DNA from: JADYZU01 sp964540965 | GTDB taxonomy: Bacteria; Pseudomonadota; Alphaproteobacteria; Rhodobacterales; Rhodobacteraceae | DNA: 64,000 nucleotides | Assembly: GCA_964540965.1 (NCBI GenBank) | Contig: CAZIOT010000008.1 | Span: forward strand, 1 to 64,000 | Direction of reading: 5' to 3' | In this document: piece after piece, positions 50,494 through 58,995 of the stretch | How the letters are laid out: every line of letters starts with the position of its first letter | How positions within the stretch are numbered: position 1 is the stretch's first letter | Translations under genes and position numbers: made by a program | The notes under the pieces: generated by a model | Databases searched by the model: none | Told to the model about the DNA's origin: nothing | Seen by the model: only the letters and a program-made list of their open reading frames with translations

Positions 50494-51516
50494 ATGCGCG
50501 TTTACTATGACCGCGACTGCGACGTGAACCTCATCAAGGACAAGAAGGTCGCCATCCTTGGCTATGGCAGCCAGGGCCATGCCCATGCGCTGAACCTGCG
50601 CGATTCGGGGGCCAAGAACCTGGTCGTCGCCCTGCGCGAAGGCTCGCCTTCGGCGAAAAAGGCCGAGGCCGAGGGGCTCAAGGTCATGGGCATCGCCGAA
50701 GCGGCGGCCTGGGCCGACCTGATCATGTTCACCATGCCGGACGAACTTCAGGCCGCGACCTACAAGAAATATGTCCATGACAACCTGCGCGAAGGCGCGG
50801 CGATCGCCTTTGCCCACGGCCTGAACGTGCATTTCGGCCTGATCGAGCCCAAGCCCGGCGTCGATGTCATCATGATGGCGCCCAAGGGCCCCGGCCATAC
50901 CGTGCGCGGCGAATACACCAAGGGCGGCGGCGTGCCCTGCCTGGTCGCGGTGCATCAGGATGCCAGCGGCAAGGCGATGGAAATCGGCCTGTCCTATTGC
51001 AGCGCCATCGGCGGTGGCCGGTCCGGCATCATCGAGACCAACTTCCGCCAGGAATGCGAAACCGACCTCTTCGGCGAGCAGGCCGTTCTGTGCGGCGGTC
51101 TGGTCGAGCTGATCCGCATGGGCTTCGAAACCCTGGTCGAGGCCGGCTATGAGCCGGAAATGGCCTATTTCGAATGCCTGCACGAGGTGAAGCTGATCGT
51201 GGACCTGATCTACGAAGGCGGCATCGCCAACATGAACTATTCGATCTCGAACACCGCCGAATATGGCGAATATGTCTCGGGCCCGCGCATCCTGCCCTAT
51301 GACGAGACCAAGGCGCGGATGAAGGCGGTCTTGACCGACATCCAGACCGGCAAGTTCGTGTCGGATTTCATGCAGGAAAACTCGGTCGGGCAGCCCTTCT
51401 TCAAGGCCACCCGCCGCCGCAACGACGAACACCAGATCGAACAGGTGGGCGAGAAGCTGCGCGCGATGATGCCGTGGATTTCCAAGGGCAAGATGGTCGA
51501 CCGCGCGCGCAACTGA
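50494..51516 (+). CDS. ilvC: Ketol-acid reductoisomerase
   Basis: A 340-residue class I enzyme of valine and isoleucine synthesis that rearranges and reduces acetolactate or acetohydroxybutyrate with NADPH. The start is preceded by AAAGGA. The nucleotide motif is ILGYGSQGHAHALNLRDSGA. Metal and substrate residues lie in FRQECETDLFGEQAVLCGGL (D and E) and YFECLHEVKLIVDLIYEGG. The C-terminal YDETKARMKAVLTDIQTGKF is typical. A terminator follows. Confidence 0.96.
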   Translation: MRVYYDRDCDVNLIKDKKVAILGYGSQGHAHALNLRDSGAKNLVVALREGSPSAKKAEAEGLKVMGIAEAAAWADLIMFTMPDELQAATYKKYVHDNLREGAAIAFAHGLNVHFGLIEPKPGVDVIMMAPKGPGHTVRGEYTKGGGVPCLVAVHQDASGKAMEIGLSYCSAIGGGRSGIIETNFRQECETDLFGEQAVLCGGLVELIRMGFETLVEAGYEPEMAYFECLHEVKLIVDLIYEGGIANMNYSISNTAEYGEYVSGPRILPYDETKARMKAVLTDIQTGKFVSDFMQENSVGQPFFKATRRRNDEHQIEQVGEKLRAMMPWISKGKMVDRARN

Positions 51517-51527
51517 CGGTCGGTTGC

Positions 51528-51559
51528 GGGGCATCCCGACAGGGGTGCCCCTTTCCTTC
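51528..51559 (+). terminator. Terminator of ilvC
   Basis: GGGGCA at 51,528-51,533 pairs with TGCCCC at 51,546-51,551 and is followed by the T-rich TTTCCTTC, 12 bases past the ilvC stop. Confidence 0.75.
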
Positions 51560-51570
51560 TTCGTGAAGCG

Positions 51571-51957
51571 ATGCACAAACGCCTGATCATATCGGCCGTG
51601 ATCCTGTTTGCCAGCTTCTGGATCTATGGCTTCGCAACGTCGCTTTACGCCGGCCGCTGCCGGACGGCCGACATTGCGGCGGCGGATCGCGCCGAAATCT
51701 GCCGCAACGCGCGGTGGCTGAACGGCTGGCTGATGACCGACGCGCAGCTTGGCGGCATGTTCCTGCACGAGGGGATCGCGCTGGCGGAAGCGGGGAGAGA
51801 GGCCGAGGCGCGAGCCGCCTTTGTCGAGTCGATCCGGCTGCGGGTCGGGGCGAACGCCGACAGCCTGATGGCCGAGGACATCCGGCAACTGGCGCAGGGC
51901 GATCCGCGCGCGGAGATGCTTTGGAACGAAGCGGTGCGGGAGATGGCGGGCGAATGA
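51571..51957 (+). CDS. Membrane-anchored protein of unknown function (128 aa)
   Basis: A 128-residue protein with one N-terminal membrane segment (RLIISAVILFASFWIYGFAT) and a soluble helical part (GMFLHEGIALAEAGREAEAR, then AAFVESIRLRVGANADSLMA) that looks like a single tetratricopeptide-type hairpin. Two cysteines (AGRCRTADIAAADRAEICRN) could form a disulphide outside the membrane. No family is recognised. The gene lies alone after the ilvC terminator. Confidence 0.6.
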   Translation: MHKRLIISAVILFASFWIYGFATSLYAGRCRTADIAAADRAEICRNARWLNGWLMTDAQLGGMFLHEGIALAEAGREAEARAAFVESIRLRVGANADSLMAEDIRQLAQGDPRAEMLWNEAVREMAGE

Positions 51958-51964
51958 CGCACAT

Positions 51965-52025
51965 CGTGGGTTTCACCCACGCTACGGGTTGGTGCGCTTA
52001 CGGGGTAGCGTGGGTGAAACCCACG
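51965..52025. repeat. Perfect 21-bp inverted repeat at convergent gene ends
   Basis: The arms at 51,965-51,985 and 52,005-52,025 are exact complements with a 19-base loop, and each arm itself contains the palindrome CGTGGGTTTCACCCACG. It lies between the ends of the membrane-protein gene and glmM. It can act as a terminator in both directions and resembles repetitive palindromes of Rhodobacteraceae genomes. Confidence 0.8.
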
Positions 52026-52054
52026 ACCCGCCCGCGCAACCCGCCGGCCCCCCC

Positions 52055-53398
52055 CTAAGCCGCCCGCTCCACCGCCGCGACGATCTCGTCCACCACCTCG
52101 TGCAAAAGCCCCTCGTCGGTGCATTCGGCCATGACGCGGATCAGCGGCTCGGTCCCCGACTTGCGGATCAGGATGCGGCCCTGCCCACCCATCCGCTGTT
52201 CGGCACCGGCTATCACTTTTGCAACTTCGGGCGCGGCGAGGGGCTGATGCCCGGCCTGATACCTGACATTCTTCAACATCTGCGGCACGGTTTCGAACTG
52301 GCGGACCAGCGCGCTGGCCGGCTGGCCGGTCTCGATCATCGCCGACAGGAAATGCAGGCCGGCCAAGAGGCCGTCGCCGGTGGTGGCGTAATCGGTCATC
52401 ACGATATGGCCCGATTGCTCGCCGCCAAGGTTCCAGCCGCCGCGGCGCATCGCCTCGACCACATAGCGGTCGCCCACCGCGGTGCGTTCCAGCCGCAGCC
52501 CGTGGCCGGTCAGGAACCGTTCCAGCCCGAGGTTCGACATCACCGTCGCGACCAGCGTGCCATGCCGCAACCGCCCCTCGGCCGCCCAGCGCGCGGCCAT
52601 CAGCGCCATCAGCTGGTCGCCGTCCGCGACCTGTCCGTTCTCGTCCAGGATCATCACCCGGTCGGCATCGCCATCCAGGCAGATGCCGACATCCGCGCCA
52701 TGGCTGACCACGGTTTCGGCGCAAGTGCGGGGATTGGTCGAACCGCAGCCTTCGTTGATGTTGAAGCCGTTCGGCGCCGTGCCGACCGGGATCACCGTCG
52801 CACCCAGCTCCCACAGGATTTCCGGGGCGACCTTGTAGGCGGCGCCATTGGCGCAATCGACCACGACCTTGAGCCCGTCAAGCCGCAGCCCGGCGGCAAA
52901 GCTGGACTTCAGCCGCTCGGCATAGCGGAAGCGGCCCTCGTCCACCCGCTTCGCCCGGCCGATGTTGTTGGATTGCGCCGGTTCGACGCCTTCGTCGACC
53001 AGCCGCTCGATCTGCGCCTCGGCCTCGTCGGACAGCTTGAATCCGTCGGGGCCGAAGAACTTGATGCCGTTGTCATGGTGCGGATTGTGGCTGGCCGAGA
53101 TCATGATCCCGACATCGGCCCGCATCGAGGTGGTAAGCATTCCCACCGCCGGCGTCGGCACCGGGCCCAGAAGCAGCACGTTCATGCCGGTCGAGGTCAG
53201 GCCGGCCGTCAGCGCGTTCTCGAACATGTAGCCCGACAGCCGCGTGTCCTTGCCGATCACCACCCGATGCGCGTTCGAGGCATCCGAGCGGAAATACCGC
53301 CCCGCCGCCGCGCCGATCCGCAGCGCCATTTCCGCCGTCATCGGCCACTGGTTCGCGGTGCCGCGCACCCCGTCGGTTCCGAAAAGCTGTCGTGCCAT
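52055..53398 (-). CDS. glmM: Phosphoglucosamine mutase
   Basis: A 447-residue enzyme converting glucosamine-6-phosphate to glucosamine-1-phosphate for peptidoglycan and lipopolysaccharide. It starts MARQLFGTDGVRGTANQWPM. The phosphoserine is in MISASHNPHHDNGIKFFGPD, the metal aspartates in CLDGDADRVMILDENG, the sugar loop in GGEQSGHIVMTDYATTGDG and the phosphate loop in RKSGTEPLIRVMAE. It follows folP by one base, the folP-glmM order common in bacteria. Confidence 0.96.
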   Translation of the reverse strand: MARQLFGTDGVRGTANQWPMTAEMALRIGAAAGRYFRSDASNAHRVVIGKDTRLSGYMFENALTAGLTSTGMNVLLLGPVPTPAVGMLTTSMRADVGIMISASHNPHHDNGIKFFGPDGFKLSDEAEAQIERLVDEGVEPAQSNNIGRAKRVDEGRFRYAERLKSSFAAGLRLDGLKVVVDCANGAAYKVAPEILWELGATVIPVGTAPNGFNINEGCGSTNPRTCAETVVSHGADVGICLDGDADRVMILDENGQVADGDQLMALMAARWAAEGRLRHGTLVATVMSNLGLERFLTGHGLRLERTAVGDRYVVEAMRRGGWNLGGEQSGHIVMTDYATTGDGLLAGLHFLSAMIETGQPASALVRQFETVPQMLKNVRYQAGHQPLAAPEVAKVIAGAEQRMGGQGRILIRKSGTEPLIRVMAECTDEGLLHEVVDEIVAAVERAA

Positions 53399-53399
53399 G

Positions 53400-54401
53400 T
53401 CAGTTCCCGCTCAAAGCCGCGTGCAGGCTCAGGGCCTGTCTTGTCTCGACCGTATCATGCACGCGCAGAATCTGCACGCCCTGCCCCGCCGCATGCAGCG
53501 CCACGGCAAGCGACCCCGGCAATCTTTCGCCGGCGGTTTCCACCCCCGACAGCGTGCCGATGAACCGCTTGCGCGAGGCGCCGACCAGAACGGGGCAGCC
53601 AAGTCCATGATAAAGCGAGAGGCGGCGAAGCAGACTCACGTTATGTTGCAGTGTCTTTCCAAAGCCGATGCCGGGGTCGACGATGATGTTGTGGCGCGCG
53701 ATGCCGGCGGATTCCGCCGCGGCAATGCGGTGGGCCAGCCAGTCGTAGACATCCAGCACCACATCGTCATAGCGCGGGTCGTCCTGCATCGTCGCCGGCG
53801 TGCCCAGATGGTGCATGAGGCAAACCGGCACGTTGGCGGCAGCGACAAGCGGCACCATCGCGGGGTCGAACAGCAGCGCCGCCACGTCGTTGACCAGCCC
53901 GGCGCCGGCATCCAGCGCCGCCCGCGCCACCGCCGCCTTGCGGGTGTCGATCGAGATGGGGATCGCCGATCCGGCGCGGATCGCGGCGATCACCGGCGCG
54001 GTGCGGGCGATTTCCTCGGGCAGGGCCACCTCGGCGGCGCCGGGCCGCGTGCTTTCGCCGCCGATGTCGATCAGGTCGGCGCCGCCGGCCTGCGCGGCGC
54101 GGGCCTGCGCCAGCGCGGCATCGGGCGCAAGGAACCTGCCGCCATCCGAGAAACTGTCTGGCGTGACGTTGAGGATGGCCATGATCCGGGCGCGGTCCAT
54201 GGTCAGGTCGCAGACCGGGCCGCGCGGCCGCGAGAGCGTGTCAAGCGTGGCGTCGGGCACCTCGGACAGCGGCACGATCTCGGCCGCGCGGCCGCGTTCC
54301 AGCCGCTCTGCCCTGTCGAACAGCAGGCGGGTGCCGGCAAGGGGCAGCGCGGCGGGCGGCCGGGCCGGACCCGACAGCGGGATCGGGCGCCAGTAGATCA
54401 C
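53400..54401 (-). CDS. folP: Dihydropteroate synthase
   Basis: A 333-residue enzyme joining p-aminobenzoate and dihydropterin pyrophosphate in folate synthesis, the target of sulfonamides. Motifs are MAILNVTPDSFSDGGRF, LIDIGGESTRPGA, ISIDTRKAAVARAA, DVAALLFDPAM, IIVDPGIGFGKT and LVGASRKRFIG. The start is probably the GTG at 54,401, overlapping the folB stop (GTGA). It gives an extra N-terminal segment of about 70 residues before the barrel compared with the 280-residue standard, as in related Rhodobacteraceae proteins to my memory. Confidence 0.92.
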   Translation of the reverse strand: MIYWRPIPLSGPARPPAALPLAGTRLLFDRAERLERGRAAEIVPLSEVPDATLDTLSRPRGPVCDLTMDRARIMAILNVTPDSFSDGGRFLAPDAALAQARAAQAGGADLIDIGGESTRPGAAEVALPEEIARTAPVIAAIRAGSAIPISIDTRKAAVARAALDAGAGLVNDVAALLFDPAMVPLVAAANVPVCLMHHLGTPATMQDDPRYDDVVLDVYDWLAHRIAAAESAGIARHNIIVDPGIGFGKTLQHNVSLLRRLSLYHGLGCPVLVGASRKRFIGTLSGVETAGERLPGSLAVALHAAGQGVQILRVHDTVETRQALSLHAALSGN

Positions 54402-55306
54402 GGCAGGTGCCGGACCGGGACCGTGGCCGCCAGGGCGGCATCGGTCCCGGCGATGACCAGTTCGGCGGCCTGCATCTGGCCTGCGAACCACGCGACCAGC
54501 GCCAGCGCGTCGCGCGGGCTGGCCGACGGTCCGTCGATGGCATCCAGCACGATCTTCGACGGCGCCCAGACCGAGATCTGGCCGTTCCTCATCGCCCAGT
54601 CGAGCTCGGTTCGGGTGCCGACGACGATGCAGCGGCGGTCGCGCCCGGCCAGCACCCAGGCGTTCTGTTCGATGGCCAGCAGGTCGATGCGCCGCTGCGC
54701 CAGGGCCGCGGCCGATTGCGGCGCCGGCCGGTCGGCGGCGCCGACACACAGGATCAGCGGCCGGCCCGCGGCCTGAAGCGCGTCGATACGGACGGACAGG
54801 TCGGGCGCGGCCAGCCAGTCGTTCGACAGGAACACCACCGCCGGATGCGGCAGTTCGGTGACGGCGCTGTGGTCCTGCGGCGCGGCATCGCGGGCGCGGA
54901 CGATTTCCACCCCCAGATCGCCGGGGCCGCGGTCCAGCTTCTGGATGCGCAGGAACACCCGCACCGCCTGCGGCTCGCGCAGAATGCGGTCGGCGATCCG
55001 CGCCGCCAGGGTTTCCAGCAGGTTGAGCCGTTCGGCGGCAAGTTCGGCGCTGATCGCCTCGGTCAGCCGGTCATAGGACAGGATGCGGTCGACATCGTCG
55101 GCGATGTCGCTGTCATGGGTCGCGACCTCGACCACGATGTCGAAGCGCACCCGTTGCAGATGGCCGCGTTCGGCCTGAAAGGCGCCGATCTCGACCTCGC
55201 GCACATGGTCGCGCAGCGAAATGCGGTCAAGCGGCGCGCCGGCCAGCGCGCTGGCGGCGGCGCGTTCGGCCGGATGGGCAAAGGCCAGGCGGCTTTCGTC
55301 GGTCAT
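54398..55306 (-). CDS. folB: Dihydroneopterin aldolase with long C-terminal extension
   Basis: A 302-residue protein starting at the ATG at 55,306 (MTDESRLAFAHPAERAAASA). Residues about 25-145 are a FolB fold (DRISLRDHVREVEIGAFQAE, DIADDVDRILSYDRLTEAIS, NLLETLAARIADRILREPQA, VFLRIQKLDRGPGDLGVEI). Normal FolB proteins have about 120 residues. The remaining 150 residues (HPAVVFLSNDWLAAPDLSVR, PLILCVGAADRPAPQSAAAL, CIVVGTRTELDWAMRNGQIS) form a separate alpha/beta domain I do not recognise. It is coupled to folP, which confirms the pathway. Confidence 0.82.
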   Translation of the reverse strand: MTDESRLAFAHPAERAAASALAGAPLDRISLRDHVREVEIGAFQAERGHLQRVRFDIVVEVATHDSDIADDVDRILSYDRLTEAISAELAAERLNLLETLAARIADRILREPQAVRVFLRIQKLDRGPGDLGVEIVRARDAAPQDHSAVTELPHPAVVFLSNDWLAAPDLSVRIDALQAAGRPLILCVGAADRPAPQSAAALAQRRIDLLAIEQNAWVLAGRDRRCIVVGTRTELDWAMRNGQISVWAPSKIVLDAIDGPSASPRDALALVAWFAGQMQAAELVIAGTDAALAATVPVRHLP

Positions 55307-55400
55307 GTGCCGGGCTCCGTGGGTTCGGTCCCGGCCATACTCGGCCAGCATGATCCCGTCCAGCCGCCGCAAAGCGGCAGGCGGCAGACCGCCCGCGACC

Positions 55401-56135
55401 TCAGTTCGAGGCGGTGCGGACCGGCTGGCGATAGAACAGATGCGTGCCGATCTGCGTCGTCAGGGGAAAGCGGTTGGCCCAGGACGGATGCACGGCGGTG
55501 GTGTGGTAATGCGTGGCGCCATCGGTCAGGCTGCGCGGCGCGCCGTCAAGCATGGCGCGCGCCACCTGCCCCACCCGGTTCCAGGCAGAGCGGTCGCCGA
55601 TCGCATCGGACCGGCCGTCGCAATTGTAGCTGAACTGGCAGCCGCCGCCCCCGGCCTGTTGCACCACACCGCAGACGCTGCGCGGATAGACGCCGCTGTC
55701 GCGACGGTTGAGGATGACTTCGGCCACCGCGGCGATGCCGCGCAGGGACTCTCCCCGCGCCTCGAAATACAGCGCCGTGGTCAGGCATTGCCATTCGGCA
55801 TCGCCCGAGGGCACCGCCTGCGCCACCGCAGCGGCAAGCGGGCTGTCGGTCGCGGCGGCCACTGTCGCGGGATCGGCGGCGGGCGCCACCGCAGGGGCGG
55901 CCGCGACCTCGACCGGCGCCGGCGTTTCCGCGACGACGGCGGGTTGCGCCGCCTCGGCGGGCGCCGAAACAGCCACCGTCAGCGCCGAAAGCTGCCGTTC
56001 GGGAACCACGTCCAGCGTCTGGCGTTCCTGCCCCATGAGCGAGCCGATACGGTCGGCAAGACCGTTGTCGGCAAATCCGGGCGTCGCGCAGATCCCCAGA
56101 ATCAGCGCGAAGATCGCCCTGCAAGTCCTTGTCAT
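55401..56135 (-). CDS. SleB-like cell-wall hydrolase
   Basis: A 244-residue exported protein starting at the ATG at 56,135 (MTRTCRAIFALILGICATPG, signal peptide). An alanine, proline and valine rich linker of about 80 residues leads to a Hydrolase_2/SleB domain (QCLTTALYFEARGESLRGIA, AVAEVILNRRDSGVYPRSVC, FSYNCDGRSDAIGDRSAWNR, YHTTAVHPSWA). The glutamate in YFEARGE is the likely catalytic residue. Proteins of this kind cleave peptidoglycan glycan strands. Confidence 0.85.
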   Translation of the reverse strand: MTRTCRAIFALILGICATPGFADNGLADRIGSLMGQERQTLDVVPERQLSALTVAVSAPAEAAQPAVVAETPAPVEVAAAPAVAPAADPATVAAATDSPLAAAVAQAVPSGDAEWQCLTTALYFEARGESLRGIAAVAEVILNRRDSGVYPRSVCGVVQQAGGGGCQFSYNCDGRSDAIGDRSAWNRVGQVARAMLDGAPRSLTDGATHYHTTAVHPSWANRFPLTTQIGTHLFYRQPVRTASN

Positions 56136-56313
56136 TGTTCCGTCCCCAAGTTTCCCCAAGGCGGGCCGAAAGGTCTTGCACGGCCCCGTTCCCCGGCCCC
56201 AACCGGCGAACAGGGACAAGGGCTAAGGCGAAATGCCGACACTTGTCCACAGACTTGTGCAGAATATGCGCAGAAATCAGCCGAAGGCCGATTTCGTCAT
56301 ACCAGATGGTGTG

Positions 56314-58896
56314 TTATGGGGCGTTCTTCACACCACTAGCGGAATCGGCCACAGCAGCCACGCGGTCGCGAATCGCCGCCTGCGCCGCGGTCAGCCGCGC
56401 CACCGGCACCCGGAACGGCGAGCATGAGACATAGTCGAATCCCTGCATCCGGCAGAATTCGATGGCCTTGCGGGTGCCGCCATGTTCGCCGCAGATCGAC
56501 AGGACGACATCGGCGCGGCCGCGCCGGCCCCGTTCGGCGCCGATCATCAGCAGCTCGCCCACGCCATCGGTGTCGAGGGTGTGGAACGGATCCTCCTCGT
56601 AAACCCCCTGCGCGACATAGGCCGACATGAAGCGACCGGCATCGTCGCGCGACAGGCCATAGGTCATCTGCGTCAGGTCGTTGGTGCCGAAGGACAGGAA
56701 GGCGGCGTGCTGGGCGATTTCCGCGGCGCGCAGCGCGGCGCGCGGGGTTTCCACCATGACGCCCAGCCGATAGGCGAAATCCACGCCGGTCTCGGCCCGG
56801 ACCTGCGCGGCGATGCGGTCGACGCGGGTCTTGACCAGTTCGACCTCGCGCCGGGCACTGACCAGCGGGATCATCACCTCGGGCACCACCGGATCGCCCT
56901 TGTCGCGAGCAATCACCGCGGCCTGAAAGATCGCCCGCGCCTGCATTTCATAGATTTCCGGCACGGTGACGCCCAGCCGCACCCCGCGCATTCCCAGCAT
57001 CGGATTGTATTCCGACAGAAGGTCGACGCGGGCCTCTACCTCGGCCAGGGGCAGCGACAGCCCTTCGGCCAGTTCGCGCATCCCGGCCTTGTCCGAGGGC
57101 AGGAATTCGTGCAGCGGCGGGTCGAACAGGCGGATGCAGACCGGCGTGCCCTGCATGATCCTGAACAGTTCGGCGAAATCGGCACGCTGCAACGGCAGCA
57201 GCTTTTCCAGAACGGCTTTGCGATCCTCGGGGCGGTCGGCGAAAATCATCTCGCGCATGAGGCCGATACGGTCGCCCTCAAAGAACATGTGTTCCGTGCG
57301 GCACAGTCCGATGCCCTGCGCGCGGAAGTTCCGCGCCGTCTGGGCATCGCGCGGCGTGTCGGCATTGGCGCGGATGCCGATGTCGCGGAAACCGTCGGCC
57401 CAGTCGAGCAGTTCGGCGAATGCGCCGTCAAGCGCGGCCTCGAGCATCGGCGGCTCGCCGGCCAGAACCTCGCCCGTGGTGCCGTCGACGGTGATGATGT
57501 CGCCTTCGGACAGGGTGCGGCCGTTCGGGCCGGTGATCGTGCGCTTCCTGCGGTCGATTTCCAGTTCGGCGGCGCCGACGACACACGGCAGGCCAAGGCC
57601 GCGGCCGATCACCGCGGCATGGCTGGTGATGCCGCCGCGCACCGTCAGCACGCCGACGGCGGCATGCATGCCGCGGATATCCTCGGGCGTGGTTTCACGG
57701 CGGACAAGGATGCAGCGTTCGCCCCGCGCCGCGGCGGCCTGCGCGTCGTTCGCTGTCAGAACGATCCGGCCCGAGGCGGCGCCGGGGCTGGCGGCGATGC
57801 CGGCGACGATACGGTCGCGATGGGCGGCGGGATCGACCTGCCGGTGCAGCAGTTCGGAAATCGCCTCGGGCGCGACGCGCATCACCGCCTCGTCCCGGCT
57901 GATGACGCCATCGCGGGCCAGCGCCACCGCGATCTTGACCCCGGCCTGCGCCGAGCGCGGCACGCGCACGCCGTCAAGGATGCGCAACTGGCCGTTTTCA
58001 AGGGTGAATTCGATCTGCATTTCCTCGCGCAGCCGCGACCGGATCAGCCCGCCAAAGCGGATCAGGTCGGCAAAGGCGGCCGGGCACAGATCCTCGAGCG
58101 AGGGGCCGCGCGGGTCGCGGGTGAGGTAGATCGCACCCTTGCCCTCGGACAGCGCCTCGCGCCCCTGCGATTGCGACAGGTAGCGGCCGATGATCCGCGG
58201 CCGCCCGCTTTGCGGATCGACGAACTGGATCACGCCCGAGCCGCATTCGCCGGCGCCGACACCCAGCGCCATCGCCTGCACGACAAGGCCAAGGCCGGCA
58301 TCGGCGGGCGCGCCCTTGGCCTGACGCAACAGGCGGGCGGTCGTCCCCTCCCACGCGCGGGCCATCGACCTCAGCACCTCGGTCAGCTGGTGGGCGACAT
58401 CCTGCGGAAAGGGTTCGTCGGTTTCCGATTCGTAGGCGGTCAGCATGGCCCGCAGCGCGGCGCGCGACGGGTCGTCGGGCAGGTCGAATGCATCGGGGTC
58501 AAGCCGGGCGACATGGACGGCATAGGACTGGATGAAGCGCAGATAAAGCTGCGTCGCCGCCCGTTCGCCGATGGTCGAGCACATCGCGGCATGGCGGGCA
58601 TCGGTCATGCCGATGTTCAGGATCGCCCCCGGCCCGCCCCAGTCGGGGTCAAGGCTGGAGGGCCTGACCGACAAGAGCGGCCCGGGTCCGAAGGGCGCCA
58701 GCACGGTATCCAGCGCCGGCATCTGCCCGCGGGCAATGGCGCGCACGGCGTCAAAGGACAGCGCCACCGTCACCGGTACCGGCATGTCCATCCGCACCAG
58801 CCGTTGCAGGCATTTCGCCCGGCCGCCATGCACCTCGGGCGCCATGCGCGCTGTCGGGGTGATCAGGGTCACGGGGTCGGTGATGCCTTGCAACAC
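56314..58896 (-). CDS. ppdK: Pyruvate, phosphate dikinase-like enzyme with divergent N-terminal half
   Basis: An 860-residue protein. The phosphohistidine domain is intact (VLTVRGGITSHAAVIGRGLG). The PEP/pyruvate barrel is intact: CRTEHMFFEGDRI, GMRGVRLGVTVPEIYEMQAR, VMVETPRAALRAAEIAQHAA, FLSFGTNDLTQMTYGLSRDD and the catalytic cysteine in SICGEHGGTRKAIEF. The ATP-grasp half is diverged: it starts without the usual FGGG/GGKGANL signature (EVHGGRAKCLQRLVRMDMPV instead), GSGVIQFVDP replaces the usual FTRNP region, and ILDGVRVPRS stands where LQTR is expected. It may have altered nucleotide use. It lies upstream of no clear operon partner, 99 bases after glyS. Confidence 0.8.
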   Translation of the reverse strand: MLQGITDPVTLITPTARMAPEVHGGRAKCLQRLVRMDMPVPVTVALSFDAVRAIARGQMPALDTVLAPFGPGPLLSVRPSSLDPDWGGPGAILNIGMTDARHAAMCSTIGERAATQLYLRFIQSYAVHVARLDPDAFDLPDDPSRAALRAMLTAYESETDEPFPQDVAHQLTEVLRSMARAWEGTTARLLRQAKGAPADAGLGLVVQAMALGVGAGECGSGVIQFVDPQSGRPRIIGRYLSQSQGREALSEGKGAIYLTRDPRGPSLEDLCPAAFADLIRFGGLIRSRLREEMQIEFTLENGQLRILDGVRVPRSAQAGVKIAVALARDGVISRDEAVMRVAPEAISELLHRQVDPAAHRDRIVAGIAASPGAASGRIVLTANDAQAAAARGERCILVRRETTPEDIRGMHAAVGVLTVRGGITSHAAVIGRGLGLPCVVGAAELEIDRRKRTITGPNGRTLSEGDIITVDGTTGEVLAGEPPMLEAALDGAFAELLDWADGFRDIGIRANADTPRDAQTARNFRAQGIGLCRTEHMFFEGDRIGLMREMIFADRPEDRKAVLEKLLPLQRADFAELFRIMQGTPVCIRLFDPPLHEFLPSDKAGMRELAEGLSLPLAEVEARVDLLSEYNPMLGMRGVRLGVTVPEIYEMQARAIFQAAVIARDKGDPVVPEVMIPLVSARREVELVKTRVDRIAAQVRAETGVDFAYRLGVMVETPRAALRAAEIAQHAAFLSFGTNDLTQMTYGLSRDDAGRFMSAYVAQGVYEEDPFHTLDTDGVGELLMIGAERGRRGRADVVLSICGEHGGTRKAIEFCRMQGFDYVSCSPFRVPVARLTAAQAAIRDRVAAVADSASGVKNAP

Positions 58897-58995
58897 GGGG
58901 GCGATCCTTTCGCAGTTGCGGCAAGGATAGGCAGTTTGCCGCGCCGGGCAAAGGGGGGCGTTCTGCCTGTCGGCGCCAGACCGTCGGCGGCCGCC

